The position numbers and the translations under genes are program-made. The notes under the pieces were generated by a model that was given only the letters and a program-made list of their open reading frames with translations, ran no database searches and had not been told where the DNA came from. 57,870 bases of DNA from a virus, in IMG/VR virus record IMGVR_UViG_3300049489_000130, positions 1 to 57,870 of that record, one strand, 5' to 3'. Of the stretch, positions 14,282-22,380 are shown piece by piece. How positions within the stretch are numbered: position 1 is the stretch's first letter; each line of letters starts with the position of its first letter.

Positions 14282-14681
14282 AACATATTCTGAACTTGAA
14301 CGACTACCTACTTTTGAGGAGCGTTATGATTACTTACGTCTTGGCGGAAGCGTTGGGGTTTCTACTTTTGGTTTCGACCGTTATATTAATCAAGATTTCT
14401 ACCGATCTAGGGATTGGAAACTCACTCGGGATTACGTGATAATCAGAGATAATGGATGTGATCTAGGTATATCTGGGTATGAAATTCATGATTCCATACT
14501 CGTGCACCATATGAATCCTATGTCTGCTGACGACGTTATTCATGGTGAAGAGTGGATATTAAATCCGGAATTCTTGATATCCACAACAAAAGATACACAT
14601 AACGCCATACATTATGGCGATCGCTCACTTCTAAGACAACTATTTGTCGAAAGAGGCCCGGGCGACACTAGACTCTGGTGA
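14268..14681 (+). CDS. HNH endonuclease
   Basis: A 137-residue protein. The core RDWKLTRDYVIIRDNGCDLG, then VHHMNPM (His-His), then NPEFLISTTKDTHNAIHYGD gives the H-N-H metal-dependent nuclease fold, here without the CxxC knuckles. HNH proteins beside terminase genes assist DNA cleavage during packaging in HK97-like phages. ATG 14268, overlapping the small terminase by 14 bases, is preferred over an earlier start at 14241. The neighbourhood supports packaging rather than homing. Confidence 0.75.
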   Translation: MTKNRTYSELERLPTFEERYDYLRLGGSVGVSTFGFDRYINQDFYRSRDWKLTRDYVIIRDNGCDLGISGYEIHDSILVHHMNPMSADDVIHGEEWILNPEFLISTTKDTHNAIHYGDRSLLRQLFVERGPGDTRLW

Positions 14682-14691
14682 AGGAGTTAAA

Positions 14692-15621
14692 ATGGCGAAT
14701 ATTTATCCACGAGCATATATAGGAACACCCGAACCACCCCCAACAAGACCCAGACTTCGTCGGGTGAATGTTCTTCTCGCGCATGAGGTTGGTGTAAATA
14801 CGCCACTAAACGGAAGGTATCGGTCTTCTGATCCAGCTCGCGTTCTTTCGGACGCAAAAGCTGCTGCGTCTTATGGTATTTCTGCAAATAAAACCTGGGA
14901 ATACAACTGGATGATTGGCCTTGACGGTTCGATCTTCACGCAAGCCGGAGAGTTCTTAGGTGCACATTGCTTAAATTTCAACCCAAAGTCTGCGGGTTGT
15001 ATATTTTTAAACGCCACCGATGTTCCTCTCACACAGGCGCAAATTGATTCTTGGTTCCAAGTTCGACAGCATGCGGTCGATCTTGAGGTTCTGACGTCTG
15101 ATCATGAAGTCGCTCCTCATTATCGATACCGGTCAACTTCTTGCTGTGGAATTCACGCTGACAAACCAGGTTGGTACTGGGCTTCACCCACTGGCGAAGG
15201 TCGTGTCGGTAATCTTCGTTCGGTTCTTTTGGATCGTCCTGTTCCACCGACTCCACCACCAGTAGAAAACTATCAAAGGATCGCTATGGCATCTTCATTT
15301 GAATTCGCATCGGCCACACGTTGGGATACCCGAGGTTTTGGGGCTCCTCTTGCTGCTGGACAATACACGGTTAAACTTGACGGCTCTCTCGGTAAGGTCG
15401 GGGCTATGGTCAACATGACTATTGTTTCTCCAACCGCACCAGGTTTCGCTTCTCTTTGGAAGGACGGGCCTCGCCCAAATACCTCAAAGATTAACTATGT
15501 TCCTGGTGGCGCTATCGCCAATGAAGTTAGCGTGGCTCTTGCTGGAGACGGAAGTTTCCAGGTTTACATCTCGACCCCAGCGCACATCATTTTCGACCTT
15601 ACTGGCTACTGGCTGGCATAA
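14692..15621 (+). CDS. Endolysin: N-acetylmuramoyl-L-alanine amidase with actinobacterial wall domain
   Basis: A 309-residue lysin. Residues 20-180 are an amidase_2/PGRP-type domain: first Zn-ligand region LLAHEVG, YNWMIGLDGSIF, GAHCLNFNPKSAGCIFLN, and DHEVAPHYRYRSTSCCG with the later ligand positions. It would cut the amide bond between muramic acid and the stem peptide. A Pro-rich linker (PPTPPP) leads to a beta domain (residues 200-309) with VNMTIVSPTAPGFASLW, RPNTSKINYVPG and FDLTGYWLA, a repeat common on actinobacterial surface proteins. No signal peptide is seen, so a holin is needed. ATG 14692 follows AAGGAG. The position before the large terminase is unusual. Confidence 0.85.
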   Translation: MANIYPRAYIGTPEPPPTRPRLRRVNVLLAHEVGVNTPLNGRYRSSDPARVLSDAKAAASYGISANKTWEYNWMIGLDGSIFTQAGEFLGAHCLNFNPKSAGCIFLNATDVPLTQAQIDSWFQVRQHAVDLEVLTSDHEVAPHYRYRSTSCCGIHADKPGWYWASPTGEGRVGNLRSVLLDRPVPPTPPPVENYQRIAMASSFEFASATRWDTRGFGAPLAAGQYTVKLDGSLGKVGAMVNMTIVSPTAPGFASLWKDGPRPNTSKINYVPGGAIANEVSVALAGDGSFQVYISTPAHIIFDLTGYWLA

Positions 15622-15650
15622 GTCGCCAATAGTCTAAACGGAGGTTTTTC

Positions 15651-15995
15651 ATGGAAGACAGCATTCTAATCAGTACGAAAAAAATCCTTGGTGTTCCCGA
15701 AGAGTATACCGTATTTGATTTGGACATTATAACTCATATCAATGCTGCTTTCTCAGTTTTAACACAACTCGGCCTTGGGCCTGAGATTGGATTTATGATT
15801 GAGGATGATACAGCTCTTTGGTCTGAGTTCACGTCGAACATCTCAGCTTTGAATCTTATAAGAACTTACGTCTTTCTCAAAGTTAAGTTATTGTTTGATC
15901 CCCCAACTACTTCATTTCTAATTGATGCTACAAATCGCCAAATCGAGCAATATGAGTGGCGTCTTAACGTACTTAGAGAATCGGAGCTAACATGA
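15651..15995 (+). CDS. Head-tail connector protein, gp6-like
   Basis: A 114-residue helical protein. DSILISTKKILGVPEEYTVF, then DLDIITHINAAFSVLTQLG, then YVFLKVKLLFDPP is the usual sequence of phage gp6-type adaptors that sit under the portal. These rings form the neck onto which head-closure and tail proteins dock. Here the gene lies before the terminase rather than after the capsid. GGAGG precedes ATG 15651, and the stop overlaps the next start by four bases. Confidence 0.75.
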   Translation: MEDSILISTKKILGVPEEYTVFDLDIITHINAAFSVLTQLGLGPEIGFMIEDDTALWSEFTSNISALNLIRTYVFLKVKLLFDPPTTSFLIDATNRQIEQYEWRLNVLRESELT

Positions 15996-16312
15996 TCATC
16001 GATTTAACCGATGACTTTCTCGAGCACTACGGCGTTAAAGGTCAGAAGTGGGGTGTTCGCCGAAAGTCAAAAGGACGAATTAGCGAACCTAATCCGAAAT
16101 TCATGTCGGATGACCAGCTTCGTAAAGCCATTAATCGAATGGAAATGCAAAAGAAGTACAAAGCATTAACCACTGAACAAAAAACTCATCCTGGTAAAAA
16201 GGTTGCTAACGATCTTCTTAAGAAAGCCGGGATGACTTTGTTTGGTGTTGCTGTTAGTACTGGCGCTAGTCTTGCTGTGAAAAAGGCTATGGGCGCTGTT
16301 GCAAAAACTTGA
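15992..16312 (+). CDS. Small HYG-tagged protein with C-terminal hydrophobic segment (1)
   Basis: A 106-residue basic protein. The N-terminus DDFLEHYGVKGQKWGVRR is a conserved phage tag often fused to minor head proteins. The middle is lysine-rich and residues 72-100 form a hydrophobic Gly/Ala segment. It has the same architecture as the protein at 18073, on the other side of the terminase, and a related tag starts the putative RNA polymerase at 5505. A virion or ejection protein is likely. The four-base overlap with the connector gene indicates coupled translation. Confidence 0.7.
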   Translation: MIIDLTDDFLEHYGVKGQKWGVRRKSKGRISEPNPKFMSDDQLRKAINRMEMQKKYKALTTEQKTHPGKKVANDLLKKAGMTLFGVAVSTGASLAVKKAMGAVAKT

Positions 16313-16330
16313 TATAGGGAGGCGGTCTAA

Positions 16331-18076
16331 TTGGGATTATCAAATACCGCTACACCAAAGTACTACGGAGAATTTCGTGAGGCAGTTCTTAGGGGAGAGA
16401 TCCCCGTAAATCGTGAAGTCTCAATGGAGATGAATCGAATCGATGAATTGATCGCCAATCCAGACATTTACTACGACGACAAAGCTGTTGAAGGTTTCGT
16501 CAAGTACTGTGAGATGGAATTAACTCTCACTGATGGTGGAGATTTACATCTGTTACCTACGTTCAAACTCTGGGCTGAACAGTTATTCGGCTGGTTCTAC
16601 TTTGTTGAACGTAGCGTCTATCAACCAGGACCAGAAGGTTCTATTGGTGGGTTCGTAACAAAGATGATTAAAAAAAGGCTTACTACAAAGCAATATTTGA
16701 TTGTTGCTCGAGGTGCGGCCAAGTCTATGTATGCGGCTTGCATTCAAGCGTATTTTCTGAATGTAGACACCGCTACTACCCATCAGATCACAACCGCTCC
16801 GACAATGAAACAGGCCGACGAAGTTATGTCGCCTATCCGCACCGCGGTTACCAGAGCTAAGGGCCCTCTTTTCAAATTCCTGACTGAAGGAAGTCTTCAA
16901 AACACAACGGGCTCAAGAGCTAACCGCGTAAAGTTGGCGTCAACTAAAAAGGGCGTCGAAAACTTTCTTACTGGCTCTTTGCTTGAGATTCGCCCAATGG
17001 CAATCAATAAGCTTCAGGGTCTTCGCCCTAAAGTCTCGACCATTGACGAATGGCTTTCTGGCGATATTCGAGAAGACATTGTCGGCGCAGTCGAACAGGG
17101 CGCTTCAAAACTAGAAGATTATGTTATCGTCGCTATTAGTTCTGAGGGCACCGTTCGAAATGGTTCTGGCGACACCATCAAGATGGAATTAGCAAGCATT
17201 CTAAAAGGTGAATACGTTGCCCCACATGTTTCGATATGGCATTACAAACTTGACGAAATTGAGGAAGTGGCAGATCCTTCAAAGTGGATCAAAGCAAACC
17301 CAAATTTAGGACTGACTGTTACCTATGACGTTTATCATCTTGATGTTGAAAGAGCAGAGAAAGCGCCTGCTTCTCGAAATGATATTCTTGCTAAGCGTTT
17401 TGGTATTCCTATGGAGGGATACACTTACTTCTTCACGTATGAAGAAACCATTATACATCGACCGAGAGATTTCTGGGGTATGCCTTGTGCTCTTGGCGCC
17501 GACCTATCGCAAGGCGATGACTTCTGTGCATTCACGTTCCTTTTCCCGTTGCCGAATGGTTCATTCGGGGTAAAGACACGCAGTTATATCACCACTCTTA
17601 CGTTAATGCGACTCCCTGGTGCTATGAGAGCCAAATATGAAGACTTCATCGCAGAAGGAAGTCTACACGTCTTAGAAGGCACTGTGTTGGACATGATAGA
17701 GGTCTATGACGACCTTGATGCGTTCATATTAGAAGCCGAATACGACGTTCGCTGCCTTGGTTTCGACCCTTATAACGCAAAAGAGTTTGTTAGTCGTTGG
17801 GAAGCCGAAAACGGCCCATATGGTATCGAGAAGGTTATTCAAGGTGCAAAGACTGAATCTGTTCCTCTTGGCGAGCTTAAATTGTTCAGCGAACAAAGAA
17901 TGCTTATATTTGACCAGGAATTGATGTCTTTTGCTATGGGTAATGCAATTACTCTTGAAGACACAAATGGAAACCGTAAACTTCTTAAGAAACGAACCGA
18001 AGAGAAAATTGACAACGTGTCCGCTTTGATGGACGCTTATGTAGCATACAAAGCCAATAAGGATGGTTTCGAATGA
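16331..18076 (+). CDS. terL: Terminase large subunit
   Basis: A 581-residue packaging motor. Walker A is ARGAAKS near residue 127, Walker B is STIDEW near residue 236, and the C-terminal RNase-H-like nuclease domain carries GADLSQGDD near residue 391 and LGFDPYN near residue 475. It pumps DNA into the prohead and cuts it. The start is TTG 16331 after GGGAGGCGG; no ATG fits as well. It is flanked on both sides by HYG-tagged small proteins, and its 3' end overlaps the next gene by four bases. Confidence 0.9.
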   Translation: MGLSNTATPKYYGEFREAVLRGEIPVNREVSMEMNRIDELIANPDIYYDDKAVEGFVKYCEMELTLTDGGDLHLLPTFKLWAEQLFGWFYFVERSVYQPGPEGSIGGFVTKMIKKRLTTKQYLIVARGAAKSMYAACIQAYFLNVDTATTHQITTAPTMKQADEVMSPIRTAVTRAKGPLFKFLTEGSLQNTTGSRANRVKLASTKKGVENFLTGSLLEIRPMAINKLQGLRPKVSTIDEWLSGDIREDIVGAVEQGASKLEDYVIVAISSEGTVRNGSGDTIKMELASILKGEYVAPHVSIWHYKLDEIEEVADPSKWIKANPNLGLTVTYDVYHLDVERAEKAPASRNDILAKRFGIPMEGYTYFFTYEETIIHRPRDFWGMPCALGADLSQGDDFCAFTFLFPLPNGSFGVKTRSYITTLTLMRLPGAMRAKYEDFIAEGSLHVLEGTVLDMIEVYDDLDAFILEAEYDVRCLGFDPYNAKEFVSRWEAENGPYGIEKVIQGAKTESVPLGELKLFSEQRMLIFDQELMSFAMGNAITLEDTNGNRKLLKKRTEEKIDNVSALMDAYVAYKANKDGFE

Positions 18077-18498
18077 TTTACCAAGAGGATATTGACTTTC
18101 TCGAACATTATGGTGTTAAGGGGCAACGTTGGGGCGTTCGACGTGATCGTCGTGCTAACACACTTAAGAAGGTTGGGTCTGGTAAAGGATCAGGAACCGA
18201 GAAATTGAGGGCGTATACTACTGTTTCTCCTCTAGACGTTGCTAGAGGCAGAGGTTTTAAAGGAGCCGCCAAACTTAGAGGTGAGCGTCAGTTAAGTCGA
18301 AACGCCAGAATTAGAAAAGGTGAGGCTAGTGTACGCGATATACTTGTTTATTATGGTGGCACAAAACATCAGGATTTGATTCCTACTAACAAGAAGAAGA
18401 CAAATACTAAAGCTGCGTTAGGCGCATCTATAGCCGGTGTTGTTCTGGTAAGCATCGGCTCTAACGCCATTGGTGCCGCACTTAAAACAAATGCCTAA
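18073..18498 (+). CDS. Small HYG-tagged protein with C-terminal hydrophobic segment (2)
   Basis: A 141-residue, strongly basic protein. Its N-terminus IDFLEHYGVKGQRWGVRRDRR closely matches the tag of the protein at 15992. Residues 25-110 are Arg/Lys/Gly-rich, suited to DNA contact. The last 30 residues (AALGASIAGVVLVSIGSNAI) form one membrane-like helix. It is probably a minor virion protein, perhaps ejected with DNA (inference). Coupled to the terminase by the ATGA overlap. Confidence 0.7.
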   Translation: MIYQEDIDFLEHYGVKGQRWGVRRDRRANTLKKVGSGKGSGTEKLRAYTTVSPLDVARGRGFKGAAKLRGERQLSRNARIRKGEASVRDILVYYGGTKHQDLIPTNKKKTNTKAALGASIAGVVLVSIGSNAIGAALKTNA

Positions 18499-18533
18499 TT
18501 CTCCAACGCAATACTAAAAGGAGGTGAGCCAGC

Positions 18534-19730
18534 TTGCCAGTTCTCGATCAAGTACGAAAAGCATGGAATGCATTTAGAGGTGGAGGAGAAGATCATACAT
18601 ACAGGTCTTATGGACCTAGCGAGAGCACACACCCAGAACGTCGAACCTTTGGTTTTTACAACGAACGCTCTATTATCACCTCGATCTACACTAGAATCGG
18701 AATTGATGTAGCTGGAGTTGGCTTACGTCACGTACTTCTGGATGACGCAAATCGTTATGCGGATGACATTGTCAGTCCTCTTAACGATTGTCTTACTCTT
18801 GAACCAAACATGGACCAAGCGCCTCGAGCATTTAAGCAAGATATTGTTGCTACAATGTTTTCAAAGGGGGTTGCTGCAATAGTCCCTGTTGATACGGCGC
18901 AAAATCCGAATACTCACAGTAAATTTGACATCTACACATTACGTGTCGGCGAGATTGTTAAATGGTATCCGAAACATGTGAGAATTAGTCTCTACAATGA
19001 AGCTGAAGGTAAACGAGAAGAAATTACTCTCGAAAAAAGATTTGTGGCCATTGTAGAGAATCCGCTTTATGCCGTAATGAATGAACCCAACTCAACTCTT
19101 CAGCGTCTTATTAGGAAGCTTAGTCTTCTAGATGCTGTTGATGAACAGTCAAGTTCTGGTAAGTTGGATTTAATTATTCAACTTCCTTACGTGATCAAGT
19201 CGGAGGCTCGACGTCAACAGGCGGAACAACGCCGACAAGACATAGAGATCCAACTCAAAGGAAGTCAGTATGGAATTGCCTATACTGATGGTACCGAGAA
19301 GATCACTCAACTCAACCGTCCTGCTGAAAACAATTTGTTAAAGCAGGTAGAGTATCTTACCAATATGCTGTACGGTCAGCTAGGTATAACCGAAGACATC
19401 ATGAATGGCACCGCAGATGAAAAGGCCATGCTCAATTATTTCAATAGAACGATTGAGCCCATCCTTGATTCTATTGTGGAAGCCATGCAGCGATCGTTTA
19501 TCGGTCCTATGGGCACAAAAGAGAAGGAAAGGATTCGGTACTTCCGAGATCCGTTCAAGTTAGTCCCAGTTACTGAAATTGCCGAAATCGCAGACAAGTT
19601 TACTCGTAATGAAATTCTTACGTCAAACGAAATTCGCGGTTTCCTTGGGATCCCTCCATCTAAGGATCCTAAAGCAGATCAACTAATCAACAGTAACATG
19701 CCACAATCCGAAGCGGACTCTGAGTCTTAG
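18534..19730 (+). CDS. Portal protein
   Basis: A 398-residue, HK97-type portal. The segment NERSIITSIYTRIGIDVAGV near residue 44, the central LTLEPNMDQAPRAFKQDIV, the clip and wing region, and the C-terminal helix LLKQVEYLTNMLYGQLGITE are as expected. It forms the dodecameric channel at one capsid vertex. The start is TTG 18534, preceded by AAAGGAGGTGAG; no closer ATG exists. The C-terminal 25 residues are polar and disordered. It sits between the terminase/tagged protein and the capsid fusion, the standard place. Confidence 0.88.
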   Translation: MPVLDQVRKAWNAFRGGGEDHTYRSYGPSESTHPERRTFGFYNERSIITSIYTRIGIDVAGVGLRHVLLDDANRYADDIVSPLNDCLTLEPNMDQAPRAFKQDIVATMFSKGVAAIVPVDTAQNPNTHSKFDIYTLRVGEIVKWYPKHVRISLYNEAEGKREEITLEKRFVAIVENPLYAVMNEPNSTLQRLIRKLSLLDAVDEQSSSGKLDLIIQLPYVIKSEARRQQAEQRRQDIEIQLKGSQYGIAYTDGTEKITQLNRPAENNLLKQVEYLTNMLYGQLGITEDIMNGTADEKAMLNYFNRTIEPILDSIVEAMQRSFIGPMGTKEKERIRYFRDPFKLVPVTEIAEIADKFTRNEILTSNEIRGFLGIPPSKDPKADQLINSNMPQSEADSES

Positions 19731-19752
19731 CTCTTCGAAAGGAAACCTCAAA

Positions 19753-21729
19753 ATGAAAGCAGATTTTAGCGGTTACGCCACTAAGGCTGGACTCAAGTGC
19801 ACCGACGGTCGGACCATCATGCCTGATGCGTTCAAACACCAGGATAAGTCTCGAGTTCCGCTTGTGTGGCAGCACGGCCATACCAATCCCGAAAACGTTC
19901 TCGGCCACGCTATTCTTGAGAACCGTGATGACGGCGTTTACGCCTACGGTTTCTTCAATAGCACGGATAAGGCCGAGCACACTAAACAGCTCCTTGAGCA
20001 TGGTGACATCAGTATGTTGTCCATTTGGGCAAATAACCTGATCGAGCGTTCGGGTAACGTCCTTCATGGAGCTATCCGTGAGGTCAGCCTTGTACTGTCG
20101 GGTGCAAACCCAGGGGCAGTCATCGAAAATGTTTCTATTCGCCATTCCGATGGTGACACCGAAGTCGTGGACGATGAGGCGATTATCTACACCGGTCTCG
20201 AACTTGAGCACGGTGACTTGAAAGAAGATGACACCGACGATGAAGACAAAACAATCGTTGATGAAGTCGAGGAAATCAAGCACGCCGATGAAGACGCAGA
20301 CGAAGAGGATGAGGAAACCGTCCAGGACGTCTACGACTCTCTCACGGACAAGCAGAAGGACGTTGTGCATTATATGATTGGGGAAGCACTCCAGTCAGCA
20401 GACGCCGAAATGAAACAAAGCAGTACTGATGATACCAACAATACCGATCCGGAAGGAAAAGAAATGACGCACAACGTTTTCGAGACCAAGGGCGATGCCG
20501 AGGGTAAGACCGTGATCTCGCACGATGACATGAAGTCCATTGTTAACACTGCGGCCCGGACCGGTTCGCTCAAGCACGCCGTCGAAGAGTACGCTCTGGC
20601 GCACGGCATCACCAACATCGAAGTTCTCTTCCCTGAGGCTCAGCTTGTTGGTAACGTGCCTGAATGGGTCAAGCGTCGCACCGAATGGGTCGACACCCTT
20701 CTGGGCGCAACCCGTAAGAGCCCGTTCTCGCGGATCAAGACGATCAGTGCAGACATCACCTTCGAAGAGGCTCGCGCCAAGGGTTATGTTACCGGGACGT
20801 TGAAGAAGGAAGAGTTCTTCGGCGTTCAGACTCGTAGCACGACTCCGACGACCATCTACAAGAAGCAGGCGCTGGATCGTGACGACGTTCTCGATATCAC
20901 CGACTTCGATGTGGTTTCTTGGCTCAAGGCCGAGATGCGGCTTATGCTTGATGAGGAATTGGCTCGCGCCATCCTGATCGGTGACGGTCGTGACATTGCC
21001 AGCGAAGACAAGGTCAACGAGGGTAACATCCGTCCCATCGCTAAGGATCATGAGCTCTACACCACGACGGTTAGTGTTAACGTCACGGATGCAAACTCCT
21101 CGATGACCGAGGTTGTCGATGCTGTCATCCTGAACCGCCACAAGCTCAAGGGCACTGGTATGCCAACGTTCTTTACGACCGAGTATTGGATCGCACGATT
21201 CCTGCTCCTTCGTGATGCTGACGGTCACCGCATCTACAAGACCCTCGATGATCTGGCCGCGGAGCTCCGCGTTTCCTCGATCGTTGCTGTTGAGGCGATG
21301 ATGGATGACCCGACGATTGTCGGTATCATGGTGAACCCGGTTGACTATGTCATCGGCGCCGATAAGGGCGGAAACGTCAGCATGTTTGACGACTTCGACA
21401 TTGACTATAACAAGCAGAAGTATCTGATCGAGACCCGCGTTTCTGGCGCGTTGGTCAAGGTCAAGTCTGCTATGGTCATCAAGAGCGTTCCTGGAACTGA
21501 TGTTCTGGTCAGCCCGAATGAGCCGACCTTCAACACCACGACGGGTGTTCTGTCGATTGTCAACCAGACGGGTGTCATCTACAAGAATGGCGCAACCGTG
21601 GTTAACGCTGCCGGCTCGCCGTACGCTGCAATCGCATCTGGTGCTTCTATCACCATCGACGCAACGCCTGCTCCGGGTTACTACTTCGCCACGAGCGACA
21701 ACGACTCCTGGACTTTCACGCGCGACTGA
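19753..21729 (+). CDS. Prohead protease-scaffold-major capsid fusion protein
   Basis: A 658-residue fusion. Residues 1-135 match the S78 HK97 prohead protease (VPLVWQHGH with the catalytic His, DISMLSIWANN with the nucleophile Ser, REVSLVLSGANPGA). Residues 140-235 are acidic and helical (DEEDEETVQDVYDSL), a scaffold-like delta region. Residues 238-570 are the HK97-fold major capsid protein (VPEWVKRRTEWVDTLLGA, ARAILIGDGRD). Residues 580-658 add an Ig-like domain ending DSWTFTRD. An in-frame ATG at 20464 behind GGAAGGAAAAG could make the 421-residue capsid alone. The capsid part is visibly more G+C-rich than most of the genome, suggesting strong expression. The protease must release the mature subunit. 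Confidence 0.88.
   Translation: MKADFSGYATKAGLKCTDGRTIMPDAFKHQDKSRVPLVWQHGHTNPENVLGHAILENRDDGVYAYGFFNSTDKAEHTKQLLEHGDISMLSIWANNLIERSGNVLHGAIREVSLVLSGANPGAVIENVSIRHSDGDTEVVDDEAIIYTGLELEHGDLKEDDTDDEDKTIVDEVEEIKHADEDADEEDEETVQDVYDSLTDKQKDVVHYMIGEALQSADAEMKQSSTDDTNNTDPEGKEMTHNVFETKGDAEGKTVISHDDMKSIVNTAARTGSLKHAVEEYALAHGITNIEVLFPEAQLVGNVPEWVKRRTEWVDTLLGATRKSPFSRIKTISADITFEEARAKGYVTGTLKKEEFFGVQTRSTTPTTIYKKQALDRDDVLDITDFDVVSWLKAEMRLMLDEELARAILIGDGRDIASEDKVNEGNIRPIAKDHELYTTTVSVNVTDANSSMTEVVDAVILNRHKLKGTGMPTFFTTEYWIARFLLLRDADGHRIYKTLDDLAAELRVSSIVAVEAMMDDPTIVGIMVNPVDYVIGADKGGNVSMFDDFDIDYNKQKYLIETRVSGALVKVKSAMVIKSVPGTDVLVSPNEPTFNTTTGVLSIVNQTGVIYKNGATVVNAAGSPYAAIASGASITIDATPAPGYYFATSDNDSWTFTRD
20448..20466 (+). 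promoter_or_regulatory. Internal ribosome-binding site and in-frame ATG inside the capsid fusion
   Basis: A purine-rich GGAAGGAAAAG stretch lies about 5 bases before ATG 20464, in frame with the fusion gene and exactly between the acidic scaffold segment and the capsid domain. Initiation here would give free major capsid protein starting MTHNVFETKG, in excess over the full-length fusion. Confidence 0.55.
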
Positions 21730-21750
21730 TTTTAACGTAAGGAAGTCAAA

Positions 21751-22101
21751 ATGGCACGATTTTATGGAGAAATCGGTTATGGTACCACCTTAGAGTCCCC
21801 TCCAGACTCGGGTATTTATGTTGACGACATCACGGAATATTCATATTTCGGGGATGTTATACGTAATACTCGTAAATCGGAGAGTGGGGAATATCTGAAC
21901 AATGATATTTCCGTTGGGAACTCTATAAGTATCGTTGCTGATCAATATGCCATTGAACACTTCTTTGCCATTCGTTATATTCGGTGGGCGGGGGCTCTTT
22001 GGACTGTGACTGATGTCGAAGTCCGGAGCCCCCGCCTTATCCTTAGCCTTGGGAGTGTATACAATGGCCCCACGAGTCCAGTTGCAGGCCCTTTTTATTG
22101 A
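21751..22101 (+). CDS. Head completion / neck protein
   Basis: A 116-residue beta-rich protein. MARFYGEIGYG, then YFGDVIRNTRK, NNDISVGNSISIVADQYA, then LWTVTDVEVRSPRLILSLGSVYN is a conserved pattern of phage proteins placed right after the capsid gene and thought to close the head. It would dock on the connector ring. AAGGAAGT precedes ATG 21751. It overlaps the tail-terminator gene by 38 bases. Confidence 0.75.
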   Translation: MARFYGEIGYGTTLESPPDSGIYVDDITEYSYFGDVIRNTRKSESGEYLNNDISVGNSISIVADQYAIEHFFAIRYIRWAGALWTVTDVEVRSPRLILSLGSVYNGPTSPVAGPFY

Positions 22102-22369
22102 GCTCCTAGGGTCAAATAACGTATATTTTCAACCACCTCCTAACCTGCAGATGAAATACCCCTGTATCGTCTATAAAAGAGATGATCAGAGAATTCGTTC
22201 TGCAAACAATAAACCGTATAGCCATCGAACGCGGTATCAGGTCACGGTCATCGACCAAAATCCGGATAGCGTCATTCCATCAAAGATAGCTGAGTTACCT
22301 CTCTGTGTTTTTGATCGATTCTACACGGCCGAAAACCTCAACCATGATGTCTACAACATATTCTTCTAA
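22064..22369 (+). CDS. Tail terminator / tail completion protein
   Basis: A 101-residue protein starting MAPRVQLQALF, with NVYFQPPPNLQMKYPCIVYK near residue 18, YQVTVIDQNPDS in the middle and NLNHDVYNIFF at the C-terminus. This conserved pattern belongs to proteins just upstream of the major tail protein that cap the tail tube and join it to the head. ATG 22064 (after GGGAGTGT) is chosen over the earlier in-frame 22013. It ends 11 bases before the major tail gene. Confidence 0.75.
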   Translation: MAPRVQLQALFIELLGSNNVYFQPPPNLQMKYPCIVYKRDDQRIRSANNKPYSHRTRYQVTVIDQNPDSVIPSKIAELPLCVFDRFYTAENLNHDVYNIFF

Positions 22370-22380
22370 AGGAGAAAGAA

